Of a stretch of 10,172 nucleotides of DNA, positions 1-7,735 are shown one piece after another (position 1 is the stretch's first letter; every line of letters begins with the position of its first letter). The notes beneath the pieces are model-generated. The model worked only from the letters and a program-made list of their open reading frames with translations, was not told the DNA's origin and searched no databases. The translations under genes were made by a program, and so were the position numbers. Location: assembly GCA_036720245.1 (NCBI GenBank), contig DAIMNI010000071.1, forward strand, positions 1 to 10,172, read 5' to 3'. The stretch comes from JAAZMA01 sp036720245 (lineage in GTDB: Bacteria; Bacillota; Clostridia; Tissierellales; Tepidimicrobiaceae).

Positions 1-1
1 T

Positions 2-1045
2 ATGTTAGATGATAGAAAATTAAAAGTCCTTCATGCCATAATAAATAGCTATTTAATTTCTGCTGAGCCTATAGGTTCTAGGACTATATCCAAGGAGTAT
101 GATTTAGGGGTATCCTCTGCTACTATTAGAAATGAAATGTCTGATTTAGAGGATTTAGGATACTTAAACAAACCCCATACTTCAGCTGGAAGGATCCCAT
201 CAGATAAGGCCTATAGATTATATGTTAATCAATTGCTAAAATTAGAGAAAAGTAAAATAGATATAAATAAAAAAAATAATATCAAAAAGGCATTGATTAG
301 GGAATCAAAGGAGATGGATCAATTAATTCAAAACTCTGCAAAGATATTATCTGCAGTAACTTCCTATACAGCCTTAGCCATATCACCTCAATTAAAGGAA
401 AGCAGACTAAAACATATACAATTAATACCTATTGACGAAAATGAAATACTTTTAGTGATAGTATCGGATTCGGATATGGTTAAAAACACTATATTTAAAT
501 TAGATAAAAATATTCCAGAAGATCATTTGAATATTATCTCTAATTATTTAAATAAAGAATTAAAGGGCCTAACTATTGATGAAATAGGTAAATCCATGAA
601 TAATAAAATATTTAAGGAAATGTATGATTTTAAAGAAATAATAGATAATATTATTCCAATAATTATAAAGTCCCTTGGGGATACTGAAGATGTGGAATTA
701 TATGCAGATGGTATAACAAAAATTTTTGACTTTCCTGAGTATAAGGATTTAGACAAGGCTAAATCTTTTATAGCGTTTATGGAAGATAAGGAATCCTTAA
801 TGGAAGTACTACTAGGTGAATCTTGGCATAATGGCATAGAAATCACCATAGGGGATGAAAATATTTACGATCCATTAAAAGAATGCAGTGTAATTACAAC
901 AACATATAGATTAGGAAATATGACCATAGGGAAAATTGGTATTATTGGCCCTACTAGAATGGATTATATTAATGTAATAAATATTATGAGGGCATTTTCC
1001 CTAAATTTAACAGAGATCATAGATTTATTTGTAGGAAAACCATAA
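2..1045 (+). CDS. hrcA: Heat-inducible transcription repressor HrcA
   Basis: Repressor of class I heat-shock genes; in Firmicutes HrcA binds the CIRCE inverted repeat and depends on GroEL for activity. The 347 aa length is normal for the family. An N-terminal winged helix-turn-helix covers about residues 1-75, with the family signatures SRTISKEYDLGVSSATIRNE and HTSAGRIPSDKAYR; the rest is the GAF-like dimerisation/effector region. The start is the ATG one base into the window. It matches the usual HrcA N-terminus (LxxRKLKVLHAIINSY), so the protein looks complete although its ribosome binding site and any CIRCE operator are off the left edge. It ends with two consecutive TAA stops, 14 bases before grpE. 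First gene of the hrcA-grpE-dnaK-dnaJ operon, so it should control its own expression. Function is inferred from family resemblance and operon position. Confidence 0.97.
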   Translation: MLDDRKLKVLHAIINSYLISAEPIGSRTISKEYDLGVSSATIRNEMSDLEDLGYLNKPHTSAGRIPSDKAYRLYVNQLLKLEKSKIDINKKNNIKKALIRESKEMDQLIQNSAKILSAVTSYTALAISPQLKESRLKHIQLIPIDENEILLVIVSDSDMVKNTIFKLDKNIPEDHLNIISNYLNKELKGLTIDEIGKSMNNKIFKEMYDFKEIIDNIIPIIIKSLGDTEDVELYADGITKIFDFPEYKDLDKAKSFIAFMEDKESLMEVLLGESWHNGIEITIGDENIYDPLKECSVITTTYRLGNMTIGKIGIIGPTRMDYINVINIMRAFSLNLTEIIDLFVGKP

Positions 1046-1059
1046 TAAGAGGTGATAAT

Positions 1060-1578
1060 GTGAAAGAAAAAAAGAAAATTATGGAGGAGGAAATAATTGA
1101 GGATGCAGTAGAGGAGGAAGAGGAAGGAAAAAAGGAAGAAGATAAAGAAAAGGAAGAAGATAAAGAAATTAAAGAGTTAAATGACAGATTTTTAAGGCTA
1201 CAGGCAGATTTTGTAAATTATAAAAACAGAGTAGAAAAAGAAAAAGAAAGTATATATGCTTATGCAAAGGAAGATTTATTTATAGAAATTCTACCTATAC
1301 TAGACAATTTTGAAAGGGCTCTAGAAAATGATGAAGACCATAATGGCTTTTATGAAGGGGTAGAAATGATATATAATCAATTAAAAGAAATGTTAAAATC
1401 TAATGGATTAAGTGAGATAGAATGTTTGGGGAACTCTTTTGATCCTAATTTTCATCATGCAGTTTTTATGGAAGAACTGGAAGATGTAGAAGAGGGCATT
1501 GTTTTAGAAGTATTGCAAAAAGGCTATATACTAAAGGACAAAGTCTTAAGACCAAGTATGGTCAAAGTATCTAAATAA
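1060..1578 (+). CDS. grpE: Nucleotide exchange factor GrpE
   Basis: Cytoplasmic co-chaperone that releases ADP from DnaK. It has 172 aa, somewhat shorter than E. coli GrpE. Residues 1-40 are highly charged and probably disordered. The long dimerisation helix follows (LNDRFLRLQADFVNYKNRVEKE region, about 40-65), then the helical bundle with ILPILDNFERAL (about 77-88) and the C-terminal beta domain with NSFDPNFHHAVF and the terminal RPSMVKV. The start is a GTG placed five bases after AGAGGTG (1048-1054). The ATG overlapping it is followed at once by TGA and cannot be used. The next in-frame ATG (1081) would remove seven charged residues and is a weaker alternative. The N-terminal region contains a perfect 18-bp tandem duplication. 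It lies between hrcA and dnaK in the usual Firmicutes order. Confidence 0.96.
   Translation: MKEKKKIMEEEIIEDAVEEEEEGKKEEDKEKEEDKEIKELNDRFLRLQADFVNYKNRVEKEKESIYAYAKEDLFIEILPILDNFERALENDEDHNGFYEGVEMIYNQLKEMLKSNGLSEIECLGNSFDPNFHHAVFMEELEDVEEGIVLEVLQKGYILKDKVLRPSMVKVSK
1132..1167 (+). repeat. 18-bp perfect tandem duplication inside grpE
   Basis: Two identical adjacent 18-base copies (1132-1149 and 1150-1167; unit AAGGAAGAAGATAAAGAA). The unit is a multiple of three, so it keeps the frame and encodes Lys-Glu-Glu-Asp-Lys-Glu twice (GrpE residues 25-36). It lies in the charged, probably disordered N-terminal tail, where length variation is likely to be tolerated. Confidence 0.9.
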
Positions 1579-1596
1579 AATAATATATAAAGATTT

Positions 1597-1604
1597 AAGG
1601 GAGG
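1597..1604 (+). promoter_or_regulatory. Strong ribosome binding site of dnaK
   Basis: AAGGGAGG lies seven bases before the dnaK ATG. It is close to the ideal anti-16S sequence, consistent with the high expression expected of DnaK. Confidence 0.8.
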
Positions 1605-1611
1605 AATTTAA

Positions 1612-3441
1612 ATGGGAAAAATAATTGGAATTGACTTAGGAACTACTAATTCATGTGTGGCAGTAATGGAAGGTGGAGAACCGATAATTATTCCTAATAG
1701 GGAAGGAAATAGAACTACTCCATCAGTGGTAGCTTTTACTAAAGAGGGAGAAAGATTGGCTGGTGAAACTGCTAAAAGACAAGCTATAACTAATCCAGAT
1801 AGAACTATCTCCTCTATTAAAAGAGAAATGGGCAAAAATTATAAAAAGAATATAGATGGAAAAGACTACACACCTCAAGATATTTCTGCAATGATATTAC
1901 AAAAACTTAAAACAGATGCAGAGGCTTATTTAGGCGAAACTATAACAGATGCTGTTATTACAGTACCTGCCTATTTTACTGATGCTCAAAGGCAAGCTAC
2001 TAAGGATGCGGGGAAAATTGCAGGACTAAATGTACTTCGTATAATCAATGAACCTACAGCAGCATCCCTAGCCTATGGTATGGATAAGGGCGAAGGTCAA
2101 CATAAGATCATGGTATTTGACTTAGGCGGTGGAACTTTTGACGTATCTATATTAGAATTAGGAGATGGAGTATTTGAAGTTTTAGCCACTAGAGGGAATA
2201 ATAATCTAGGTGGGGATGATTTTGATAAAGTATTAATGGATTATATAGCAGAACAGTTTAAGAAAGAAAATGGCGTAGATTTAAGAAAAGATCCTATGAG
2301 TTTACAAAGATTAAAAGAGGCAGCTGAAAAAGCTAAAAAAGAATTATCCTCTACAATGTCAACTAATATCAATCTACCTTTTATCACTGCTACAGCTTCA
2401 GGACCATTACATCTAAATGTGGATATTACAAGGGCAAAATTTGAAGAATTAACTAGTCATTTGGTAGAAAAAACTTTAGAACCTATTAGATTAGCTATAA
2501 AAGACGCAGGATTAAAACCAAATGATATTGAAAAGGTAATATTAGTAGGAGGTTCTACTAGAATACCAGCAGTACAAGAAGCTGTAAAAAAATTAGTAGG
2601 AAAAGAACCTCAAAAGGACATTAATCCTGATGAATGTGTAGCTATGGGTGCTGCAATTCAGGGTGGAGTATTAAGTGGAGAGGTAAAGGATTTATTATTA
2701 TTAGATGTTACTCCATTATCCCTTGGTATAGAAACTTTAGGTGGGGTTACAACTAGATTAATTGAAAGAAATACCACTATACCTACTAAAAAATCCCAAA
2801 CATTTACTACTGCAGCAGATGGGCAAACTTCAGTAGATATACATGTGCTACAAGGTGAAAGACAAATGGCCAATGACAATATGACTTTAGGTAGATTTCA
2901 ATTAACAGGTATTGCACCAGCACCAAGGGGTATACCACAAATTGAAGTAAGCTTTGATATAGATGCTAATGGAATAGTTAATGTATCAGCTAAGGATTTA
3001 GGCACAGGAAAAGAACAAAAGATTACCATAACAGCTTCTAGCAATTTGACAGATGAAGAAATAGAAAGAAAAGTAAAAGAATCAGAACAATTTGCTGAAG
3101 AAGACAAGAAGAGAAAAGAAGAAATAGAAGTAAGAAATAATGGGGACTCTATGGTTTATCAAACTGAAAATCTTCTTAAAGATTTAAAAGGGAAAATCTC
3201 AGATGAGGATAAATCTAAAATAGAATCTAAAGTAGAAGAACTTAAAAAAGCCCTAGAAGGGGATAATACAGAAGAAATTAAAAGTAAAACTGAAGAATTA
3301 ACTCAGGAATTCTATGCAGCATCTCAAAAATTGTATGAACAAGCTGGTGCAGAGGGATTTGATCCAAATGCTGGTTCTAATGCAGATTCTGATGATGATG
3401 TAGTAGATGCGGATTTTGAAGTAGTAGATGATGATGAATAA
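1612..3441 (+). CDS. dnaK: Molecular chaperone DnaK (Hsp70)
   Basis: ATP-dependent cytosolic chaperone working with DnaJ and GrpE. Full length at 609 aa. The ATPase domain (about 1-355) shows phosphate-1 IDLGTTNS (7-14), AYFTDAQRQAT, NEPTAASLAYG, phosphate-2 FDLGGGTFDVSIL (169-181) and the adenosine motif ILVGGSTRIP (310-319). The hydrophobic interdomain linker DLLLLDVTPLSLGIET (360-375) leads into the substrate-binding beta domain, the helical lid (from about 480) and an acidic tail ending in Asp/Glu-rich sequence. Between SIKREMG and the TPQDISA motif the protein lacks the roughly 23-residue insertion of Gram-negative DnaK, which supports a Gram-positive host. The ATG start follows a strong ribosome binding site. 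It lies 33 bases after grpE and is followed by a large perfect inverted repeat before dnaJ. Confidence 0.99.
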   Translation: MGKIIGIDLGTTNSCVAVMEGGEPIIIPNREGNRTTPSVVAFTKEGERLAGETAKRQAITNPDRTISSIKREMGKNYKKNIDGKDYTPQDISAMILQKLKTDAEAYLGETITDAVITVPAYFTDAQRQATKDAGKIAGLNVLRIINEPTAASLAYGMDKGEGQHKIMVFDLGGGTFDVSILELGDGVFEVLATRGNNNLGGDDFDKVLMDYIAEQFKKENGVDLRKDPMSLQRLKEAAEKAKKELSSTMSTNINLPFITATASGPLHLNVDITRAKFEELTSHLVEKTLEPIRLAIKDAGLKPNDIEKVILVGGSTRIPAVQEAVKKLVGKEPQKDINPDECVAMGAAIQGGVLSGEVKDLLLLDVTPLSLGIETLGGVTTRLIERNTTIPTKKSQTFTTAADGQTSVDIHVLQGERQMANDNMTLGRFQLTGIAPAPRGIPQIEVSFDIDANGIVNVSAKDLGTGKEQKITITASSNLTDEEIERKVKESEQFAEEDKKRKEEIEVRNNGDSMVYQTENLLKDLKGKISDEDKSKIESKVEELKKALEGDNTEEIKSKTEELTQEFYAASQKLYEQAGAEGFDPNAGSNADSDDDVVDADFEVVDDDE

Positions 3442-3446
3442 ATTTA

Positions 3447-3487
3447 AAAATTCAAAGCTAAATCCCTTGGATTTAGCTTTGAATTTT
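3447..3487 (+). terminator. Perfect 19-bp hairpin between dnaK and dnaJ (partial terminator or processing site)
   Basis: The left arm 3447-3465 and right arm 3469-3487 are exact reverse complements over 19 bases, with a 3-base loop CTT. The stem is AT-rich, with CC/GG at the loop end and a GC step inside. After the stem there is no run of T beyond the TTTT in the arm, so it is not a classical strong terminator. It starts six bases after the dnaK stop. It could be a leaky terminator or a stem protecting the 3' end of an hrcA-grpE-dnaK message, giving more DnaK than DnaJ. The inverted repeat is directly visible; the role is inferred. Confidence 0.7.
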
Positions 3488-3514
3488 GGTAAAATAGATT
3501 AGTATTTAATTTGA

Positions 3515-3523
3515 AAGTAGGTG
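3515..3523 (+). promoter_or_regulatory. Ribosome binding site that sets the dnaJ start at TTG 3530
   Basis: AAGTAGGTG ends six bases before TTG at 3530, a normal distance. An upstream in-frame GTG at 3521 lies inside this site and so is unlikely to be the start. Confidence 0.65.
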
Positions 3524-3529
3524 TGTTTT

Positions 3530-4651
3530 TTGAGAGATTATTATGAAATACTTGGAGTGCCGAAGGATGCTACAGAAGATGAAATTAAGTCCTCCTATAG
3601 AAATTTAGCTAAAAAATATCATCCTGATTTAAATCCTGATAATAAGGAGGAAGCTAGTGAAAAGTTTAAAGAAGCTACAGAGGCCTATGAAATATTATCG
3701 GATTCAAATAAAAGGAAAAAGTATGATCTGTTTGGCCATGCAGGAGTAAATGGGCAAACTGGAGGATATAGCCAAGGCTTTGGTGGATTTGAAGATATTT
3801 TTGGGGATTTTATGGGCGACTTTTTTGGTGGCGGTTTTACTGATAGTAGAAGAAATGGACCTGTTAAAGGGGCAGATTTAAGATATGATTTAGATTTAAG
3901 CTTTGAAGAGGCTGTATTTGGTACTGAAAAGGAAATAGAAATAAGGAAACACGAAAGCTGTAGGACTTGTAATGGTACTGGTGTAGAGCCAGGAAGTAGT
4001 AAAGAAACCTGCCCAAAATGTAATGGTACTGGAGAAGTAAGATATGCACAACAAAGCATTCTAGGACAATTTGTAAGAGTTGGTACCTGTGATGAATGCA
4101 ATGGTACTGGGGAAGTAATTATTAATAAGTGTAAGGTATGTCATGGTACAGGACATGAGTTAAAAAATAAAAAAATCAGAGTGAAAATTCCTGCTGGAGT
4201 AAATACTGGTTCTATTATATCAATTCGTGAAGAAGGCGAGGCTGGCCTTAGGGGTGGTTCATCTGGAGATTTATTTGTATTTATAAATGTAAGTGCTCAT
4301 GATATATTTAAACGAAATGGCAATGATATATATTTTACTATACCCATTAGTTTTACAGAGGCAGCTTTAGGTGCTGAAATTGAAATTCCTACTTTGGAGG
4401 GAAATATGAAATATACTTTACCAGAAGGCACCCAAACTGGTACAGAATTTAGATTAAAAAGTAAGGGTATACCTAATGTAAAGGGAGTAGGAAGGGGAAG
4501 TTTATACTTTACAGTAGATGTACAAACACCTCAAAATTTAAATGAAAAGCAAAAAGAATTATTAAAAGAGTTTGCCAAAGAAAGTGGAGAATATCATAAG
4601 AGGGAAAAAAAAAGATTTTTTGATAAAATGAAAGATGCTTTTGGAAGCTAG
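3530..4651 (+). CDS. dnaJ: Chaperone protein DnaJ (Hsp40), TTG start
   Basis: Co-chaperone that delivers substrates to DnaK and stimulates its ATPase. From the chosen TTG the protein has 373 aa and begins with RDYYEILGV right after Met, as DnaJ proteins normally do. An upstream in-frame GTG at 3521 would add three residues but overlaps the ribosome binding site. Type I domain order: J domain (about 1-68) with the HPD triad at 31-33; a Gly/Phe-rich linker (about 72-105); four zinc-binding CxxCxGxG repeats at 144 (CRTCNGTG), 161 (CPKCNGTG), 187 (CDECNGTG) and 201 (CKVCHGTG); then two beta-sandwich substrate domains and a Lys-rich C-terminus. All key residues are present. It lies 88 bases after dnaK, beyond an inverted repeat, and is closed by an intrinsic terminator, so the heat-shock operon probably ends here. 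Confidence 0.97.
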   Translation: MRDYYEILGVPKDATEDEIKSSYRNLAKKYHPDLNPDNKEEASEKFKEATEAYEILSDSNKRKKYDLFGHAGVNGQTGGYSQGFGGFEDIFGDFMGDFFGGGFTDSRRNGPVKGADLRYDLDLSFEEAVFGTEKEIEIRKHESCRTCNGTGVEPGSSKETCPKCNGTGEVRYAQQSILGQFVRVGTCDECNGTGEVIINKCKVCHGTGHELKNKKIRVKIPAGVNTGSIISIREEGEAGLRGGSSGDLFVFINVSAHDIFKRNGNDIYFTIPISFTEAALGAEIEIPTLEGNMKYTLPEGTQTGTEFRLKSKGIPNVKGVGRGSLYFTVDVQTPQNLNEKQKELLKEFAKESGEYHKREKKRFFDKMKDAFGS

Positions 4652-4672
4652 AAGCAGCATTGCTGCTTTTTT
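4652..4672 (+). terminator. Intrinsic terminator after dnaJ
   Basis: Stem AAGCAGC (4652-4658) and GCTGCTT (4662-4668) with loop ATT, running into six T residues (4667-4672). It begins one base after the dnaJ stop. The stem is short but the layout is classical, so it probably ends most heat-shock transcripts; some read-through into prmA is possible. Confidence 0.8.
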
Positions 4673-4674
4673 AT

Positions 4675-4704
4675 TTGGTAGGTTTATGAATAATAGGGTA
4701 TAAT
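4675..4704 (+). promoter_or_regulatory. Sigma-A-like promoter ahead of prmA
   Basis: A -35-like TTGGTA (4675-4680, four of six consensus matches), an 18-base spacer and a perfect -10 TATAAT (4699-4704). It directly follows the dnaJ terminator, and its expected start point lies about 20-25 bases before the prmA ATG. It would give prmA-rsmE-mtaB an expression source independent of heat shock. Confidence 0.7.
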
Positions 4705-4734
4705 ATATATGATAAAACAAAAGGATGTGAGTCC

Positions 4735-5673
4735 ATGACTTGGGTTGAAGTTCAAATTAAAACCAATGCTGAATTTGAGGAAATTGTAACAAATATTATG
4801 TATGATTTAGGTGTTACGGGGTTAGCAATAGAAGACCCGCGAGATATATTGGAATTTGAACAATCAAGGGAAGATTGGGATTTTATTGATCCTGATTTAT
4901 TTAATTTAGAATTAGATAGCATGATAATAAAAGCCTATTTTCCAGAAGGAGAGGATTTACAGGACAAAATAGAATTGGTAAGGGAAAATATTGAAAAAAA
5001 TCCTATAAAAAAATATGGCAAAAGCCTTGGTCAGGTAACTACTTTAGAAGTTTATGAAAAGGATTGGGCAGAGGCCTGGAAAAAATATTATAAGCCAATA
5101 AAAATAGGAGAAAATATAGTAATTAAGCCTACTTGGGAAAAATATAAAAAAGATAATGATGAAATAATTATAGAATTAGATCCGGGTATGGCCTTTGGTA
5201 CGGGAACTCATGAAACCACCATATTATGTATTAAAGCCTTAGAAAAATATGTAAAGAAAAATAGTATCGTTTATGATATAGGCACTGGTTCTGGTATACT
5301 TAGTATTGCTGCTGCAAAATTAGGTGCTAAAAGGGTGGAAGCCATAGATTTAGATCAGGTATGTGTAAGAGTAGCTAATGAAAATATTAAAATTAATGAA
5401 GTAGATTCCATTGTAAAAGTAAAAAGAGGAAATCTACTAGATATAATAGACGGTAAAGCAAATATTATAGTATCTAATATAATAGCAGAGGTAATACTAG
5501 ATATGGTAGATTCTATAGGAGATTATTTATATGATGAGGGAATTTTTATTGCCTCTGGAATAATAGAGGGAAAATCAAAAATGGTTGAAGAGGCCTTAAA
5601 CCAAAATGGTTTTAAAATACTAGAAATCAATAAAATGAATGATTGGATTAGTATAATTAGCATTAAAGAATAG
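4735..5673 (+). CDS. prmA: Ribosomal protein L11 methyltransferase PrmA
   Basis: S-adenosylmethionine-dependent enzyme that methylates ribosomal protein L11. It has 312 aa, normal for the family. The N-terminal substrate-recognition domain (about 1-100) begins TWVEVQIKT. The family motif DWAEAWKKYYKP is at 110-121 and DPGMAFGTGTHETT at 149-162. The class I methyltransferase fold carries SAM-binding motif I, YDIGTGSGILSIAAAKLGA (180-198), an acidic residue after strand 2 (EAIDLD, 202-207), and motif IV VSNIIAEV (246-253), in the place of the NxxxxP-like catalytic loop. The ATG start follows AAGGATGTG (4721-4729). It corresponds to yqeT of the B. subtilis dnaK operon and is followed after 11 bases by rsmE. 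A terminator and promoter separate it from dnaJ. Confidence 0.96.
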   Translation: MTWVEVQIKTNAEFEEIVTNIMYDLGVTGLAIEDPRDILEFEQSREDWDFIDPDLFNLELDSMIIKAYFPEGEDLQDKIELVRENIEKNPIKKYGKSLGQVTTLEVYEKDWAEAWKKYYKPIKIGENIVIKPTWEKYKKDNDEIIIELDPGMAFGTGTHETTILCIKALEKYVKKNSIVYDIGTGSGILSIAAAKLGAKRVEAIDLDQVCVRVANENIKINEVDSIVKVKRGNLLDIIDGKANIIVSNIIAEVILDMVDSIGDYLYDEGIFIASGIIEGKSKMVEEALNQNGFKILEINKMNDWISIISIKE

Positions 5674-5676
5674 GTG
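5672..5676 (+). promoter_or_regulatory. Ribosome binding site that sets the rsmE start at TTG 5685
   Basis: AGGTG overlaps the prmA stop codon and lies eight bases before TTG at 5685. The in-frame GTG at 5676 overlaps this site and is less likely to be used. Confidence 0.6.
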
Positions 5677-5684
5677 TGGATATA

Positions 5685-6431
5685 TTGCATAGATTTTTTG
5701 TAAATACAAATCAAATAGAAACTAATACAATTAAAATAATTGGAAAAGATGTAAAACATATTAAAGATGTATTAAGACTTAGAGAAGGGGATAATATAGA
5801 AATTGTATCCAATGGAGATATTTATATATCTGAAATACTAAGTTTTAATCCAGATTCTATAATTACAAATATTATAGAAAGCTTTCCAGGGAAAAATGAA
5901 GCAACAATAGATATAATCCTTTATCAAGGTATTCCAAAAGGGGATAAAATGGATTACATCATTCAAAAAACTATAGAAATAGGGGTAAAAGAGATTTACC
6001 CTATTATTATGAATAGAACAGTAGTAAAATTTAAGGATAAAAAGAAGGAAGCCAATAAATTAAATAGATGGCAAAGTATTAGTGAAGAAGCTGCAAAACA
6101 AAGTAAGAGAGACATTTTACCTAAAATAAATGATATAATGGATTTTAAACAAATGATTGGACTTTTAAAAGGGGAAAATAATATAATAGTCCCTTATGAA
6201 GGAGAAAGTGTTTTAAATTTAAAAGAGGTTTTAAATGAAAAGAAAGATAAAAAAGTTCATATAATCATAGGCCCTGAGGGAGGCTTTGAAGAAGAAGAGA
6301 TAAAACCCCTAAGGGAAATAGGTGGACAAATTGTAACTTTAGGCCCAAGAATTTTAAGAACAGAAACAGCAGGACTAGTAGTATCTTCTATTGTACTATA
6401 TGAATTTGGCGGTTTGGAGATGATAAAATGA
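5685..6431 (+). CDS. rsmE: 16S rRNA (uracil(1498)-N3)-methyltransferase RsmE, TTG start
   Basis: SPOUT-class methyltransferase that uses SAM to methylate N3 of U1498 in 16S rRNA. From the TTG the protein has 248 aa and begins MHRFFV, the usual RsmE opening; starting at the GTG at 5676 would add three residues. An N-terminal PUA-like RNA-binding domain (about 1-70, including HIKDVLRLREGD) is followed by the trefoil-knot catalytic domain with LYQGIPKGDKMDYIIQKTIE (79-98), EEAAKQSKR, GPEGGF (196-201) and LGPRILRTETAG (219-230). The last two form the SAM-binding knot. It corresponds to B. subtilis yqeU. It lies 11 bases after prmA, and its TGA overlaps the mtaB ATG by four bases, so the two are probably translationally coupled. 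Confidence 0.95.
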   Translation: MHRFFVNTNQIETNTIKIIGKDVKHIKDVLRLREGDNIEIVSNGDIYISEILSFNPDSIITNIIESFPGKNEATIDIILYQGIPKGDKMDYIIQKTIEIGVKEIYPIIMNRTVVKFKDKKKEANKLNRWQSISEEAAKQSKRDILPKINDIMDFKQMIGLLKGENNIIVPYEGESVLNLKEVLNEKKDKKVHIIIGPEGGFEEEEIKPLREIGGQIVTLGPRILRTETAGLVVSSIVLYEFGGLEMIK

Positions 6432-7735
6432 GAAAGGTAGCTTTTCATACTTTAGGTTGTAAAGTGAATCAATATGAAACAGAGGCTATGGAAGAACTAT
6501 TTGAAAACAGGGAATATGAAATAGTTAAAGACGATGAGATAGCAGATATATATATAATAAATACTTGCACTGTAACAAATTTTGGGGATAGAAAATCTAG
6601 ACAGTTTATTAGAAGGGCAAAAAGACTAAATCCAAATTCTACAATTGCAGTAGTAGGCTGTTATTCTCAAATTTCTCCAGATGAAGTGGAAAAGATAGAA
6701 GGGGTAGATATAATAATCGGAACTACTCAAAGGGAAAAAATAGTGGATTTATGTGAAAAATCTATATTTGAAGGTGAAAAAATTAATATTGTAGAAGATA
6801 TTAGTAGACATAAGGACTTTGACAATTTAAATATCGTGGATATTAAGGAAAAAACCAGGGCCAATATAAAAATTCAAGATGGTTGTAATCAATTTTGTTC
6901 TTATTGTATAATTCCCTACGCTAGAGGCCCAGTTAGAAGTAGAGAATTATCCAATACAATAGAACAATGTATAAGACTAAGAGATACTGGGTTTAAAGAA
7001 ATAGTTTTAACAGGTATTCATATAGCTTCTTATGGAAAAGATTTAGGAGATTTAGGTTTAATAGATGTAATAGAGGAAATTAGTAAAATTCAGGGAATAG
7101 AAAGAATTAGATTATCTTCCATAGAGCCTACATTGATAGATGAAAACTTTATGAAAAGAGCTATTGAAACGGGAAAACTATGTGATCATTTTCACTTATC
7201 TCTTCAATCTGGTTCAGATACAGTTCTTAAAAGAATGAATAGAAAATATTCTACTAGGGAATATAAAGATATAGTAAATACCATTAGAAAATATATGCCA
7301 AATGCAGGAATTACCACGGATATAATAGTAGGTTTTCCTGGAGAAACAGATATGGAGTTTGAAGAAACTTGTAATTTTGTAAAAGAAATTGGATTTTCTA
7401 AAATCCATGTATTTAAATACTCAAAAAGGCAGGGTACAGTAGCTAGTAGATTTGAAAATCAAATTCATGGTAGTATAAAACAAAGCCGTTCTGAAAGATT
7501 GATTTCTTTGGGACAGGAATTAAGTGATAATTTCAATGAAAAATTTTTAGGGAAAGAACTTAAGGTATTATTTGAAGAGGGAAACAAAGAAAATCTAGAT
7601 TTTATGGAAGGCTATACTACTAATTATATTAGGGTTAAGGCTAGAGGGGATAAAAAAATTCAGGGGCAAATCTTAAATACTAAATTACTAAAAAAAGAAA
7701 AAGAATATTTATTGGGAAAAATAGAGGAATTTTAA
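6428..7735 (+). CDS. mtaB: tRNA ms2t6A37 methylthiotransferase MtaB
   Basis: Radical-SAM enzyme that adds a methylthio group to C2 of N6-threonylcarbamoyladenosine at tRNA position 37. The 435 aa have the full domain order. The N-terminal MTTase domain begins FHTLGCKVNQYETEAM and has cluster-ligand cysteines at 11, 47 (NTCTVT) and 78 (VVGCYS). The radical-SAM core has CNQFCSYC with Cys153, Cys157 and Cys160, followed by PYARGPVRSR. The C-terminal TRAM domain covers about 370-433. The LGCKVNQ opening and PYARGP motif fit MtaB better than MiaB or RimO. The ATG overlaps the rsmE stop (ATGA), with TTTGGAGATGAT upstream as the ribosome binding site. It corresponds to B. subtilis yqeV, the last gene of the classical dnaK operon. 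No terminator is visible after it. Confidence 0.95.
   Translation: MRKVAFHTLGCKVNQYETEAMEELFENREYEIVKDDEIADIYIINTCTVTNFGDRKSRQFIRRAKRLNPNSTIAVVGCYSQISPDEVEKIEGVDIIIGTTQREKIVDLCEKSIFEGEKINIVEDISRHKDFDNLNIVDIKEKTRANIKIQDGCNQFCSYCIIPYARGPVRSRELSNTIEQCIRLRDTGFKEIVLTGIHIASYGKDLGDLGLIDVIEEISKIQGIERIRLSSIEPTLIDENFMKRAIETGKLCDHFHLSLQSGSDTVLKRMNRKYSTREYKDIVNTIRKYMPNAGITTDIIVGFPGETDMEFEETCNFVKEIGFSKIHVFKYSKRQGTVASRFENQIHGSIKQSRSERLISLGQELSDNFNEKFLGKELKVLFEEGNKENLDFMEGYTTNYIRVKARGDKKIQGQILNTKLLKKEKEYLLGKIEEF

Noticed and set aside
1..1. CIRCE operator (TTAGCACTC-N9-GAGTGCTAA) expected for the HrcA regulon
   Set aside because: Searched by eye; no copy seen in the window. The expected place is upstream of hrcA, outside the left edge.
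3479..3508. Possible promoter between dnaK and dnaJ (TTGAAT with TATTTA)
   Set aside because: The -35 overlaps the hairpin arm and the -10 is weak; such matches are expected by chance in AT-rich DNA.
3685..4101. 138-codon open frame on the - strand opposite dnaJ
   Set aside because: It lies wholly within dnaJ, resembles no family I know, and reflects the skewed codon use of the + strand gene.
3965..4150. Repeated TGTAATGGTACTGG-like DNA string in dnaJ
   Set aside because: It encodes the zinc-binding CxxCxGxG motifs of DnaJ, so it is a protein-level repeat, not a DNA element.
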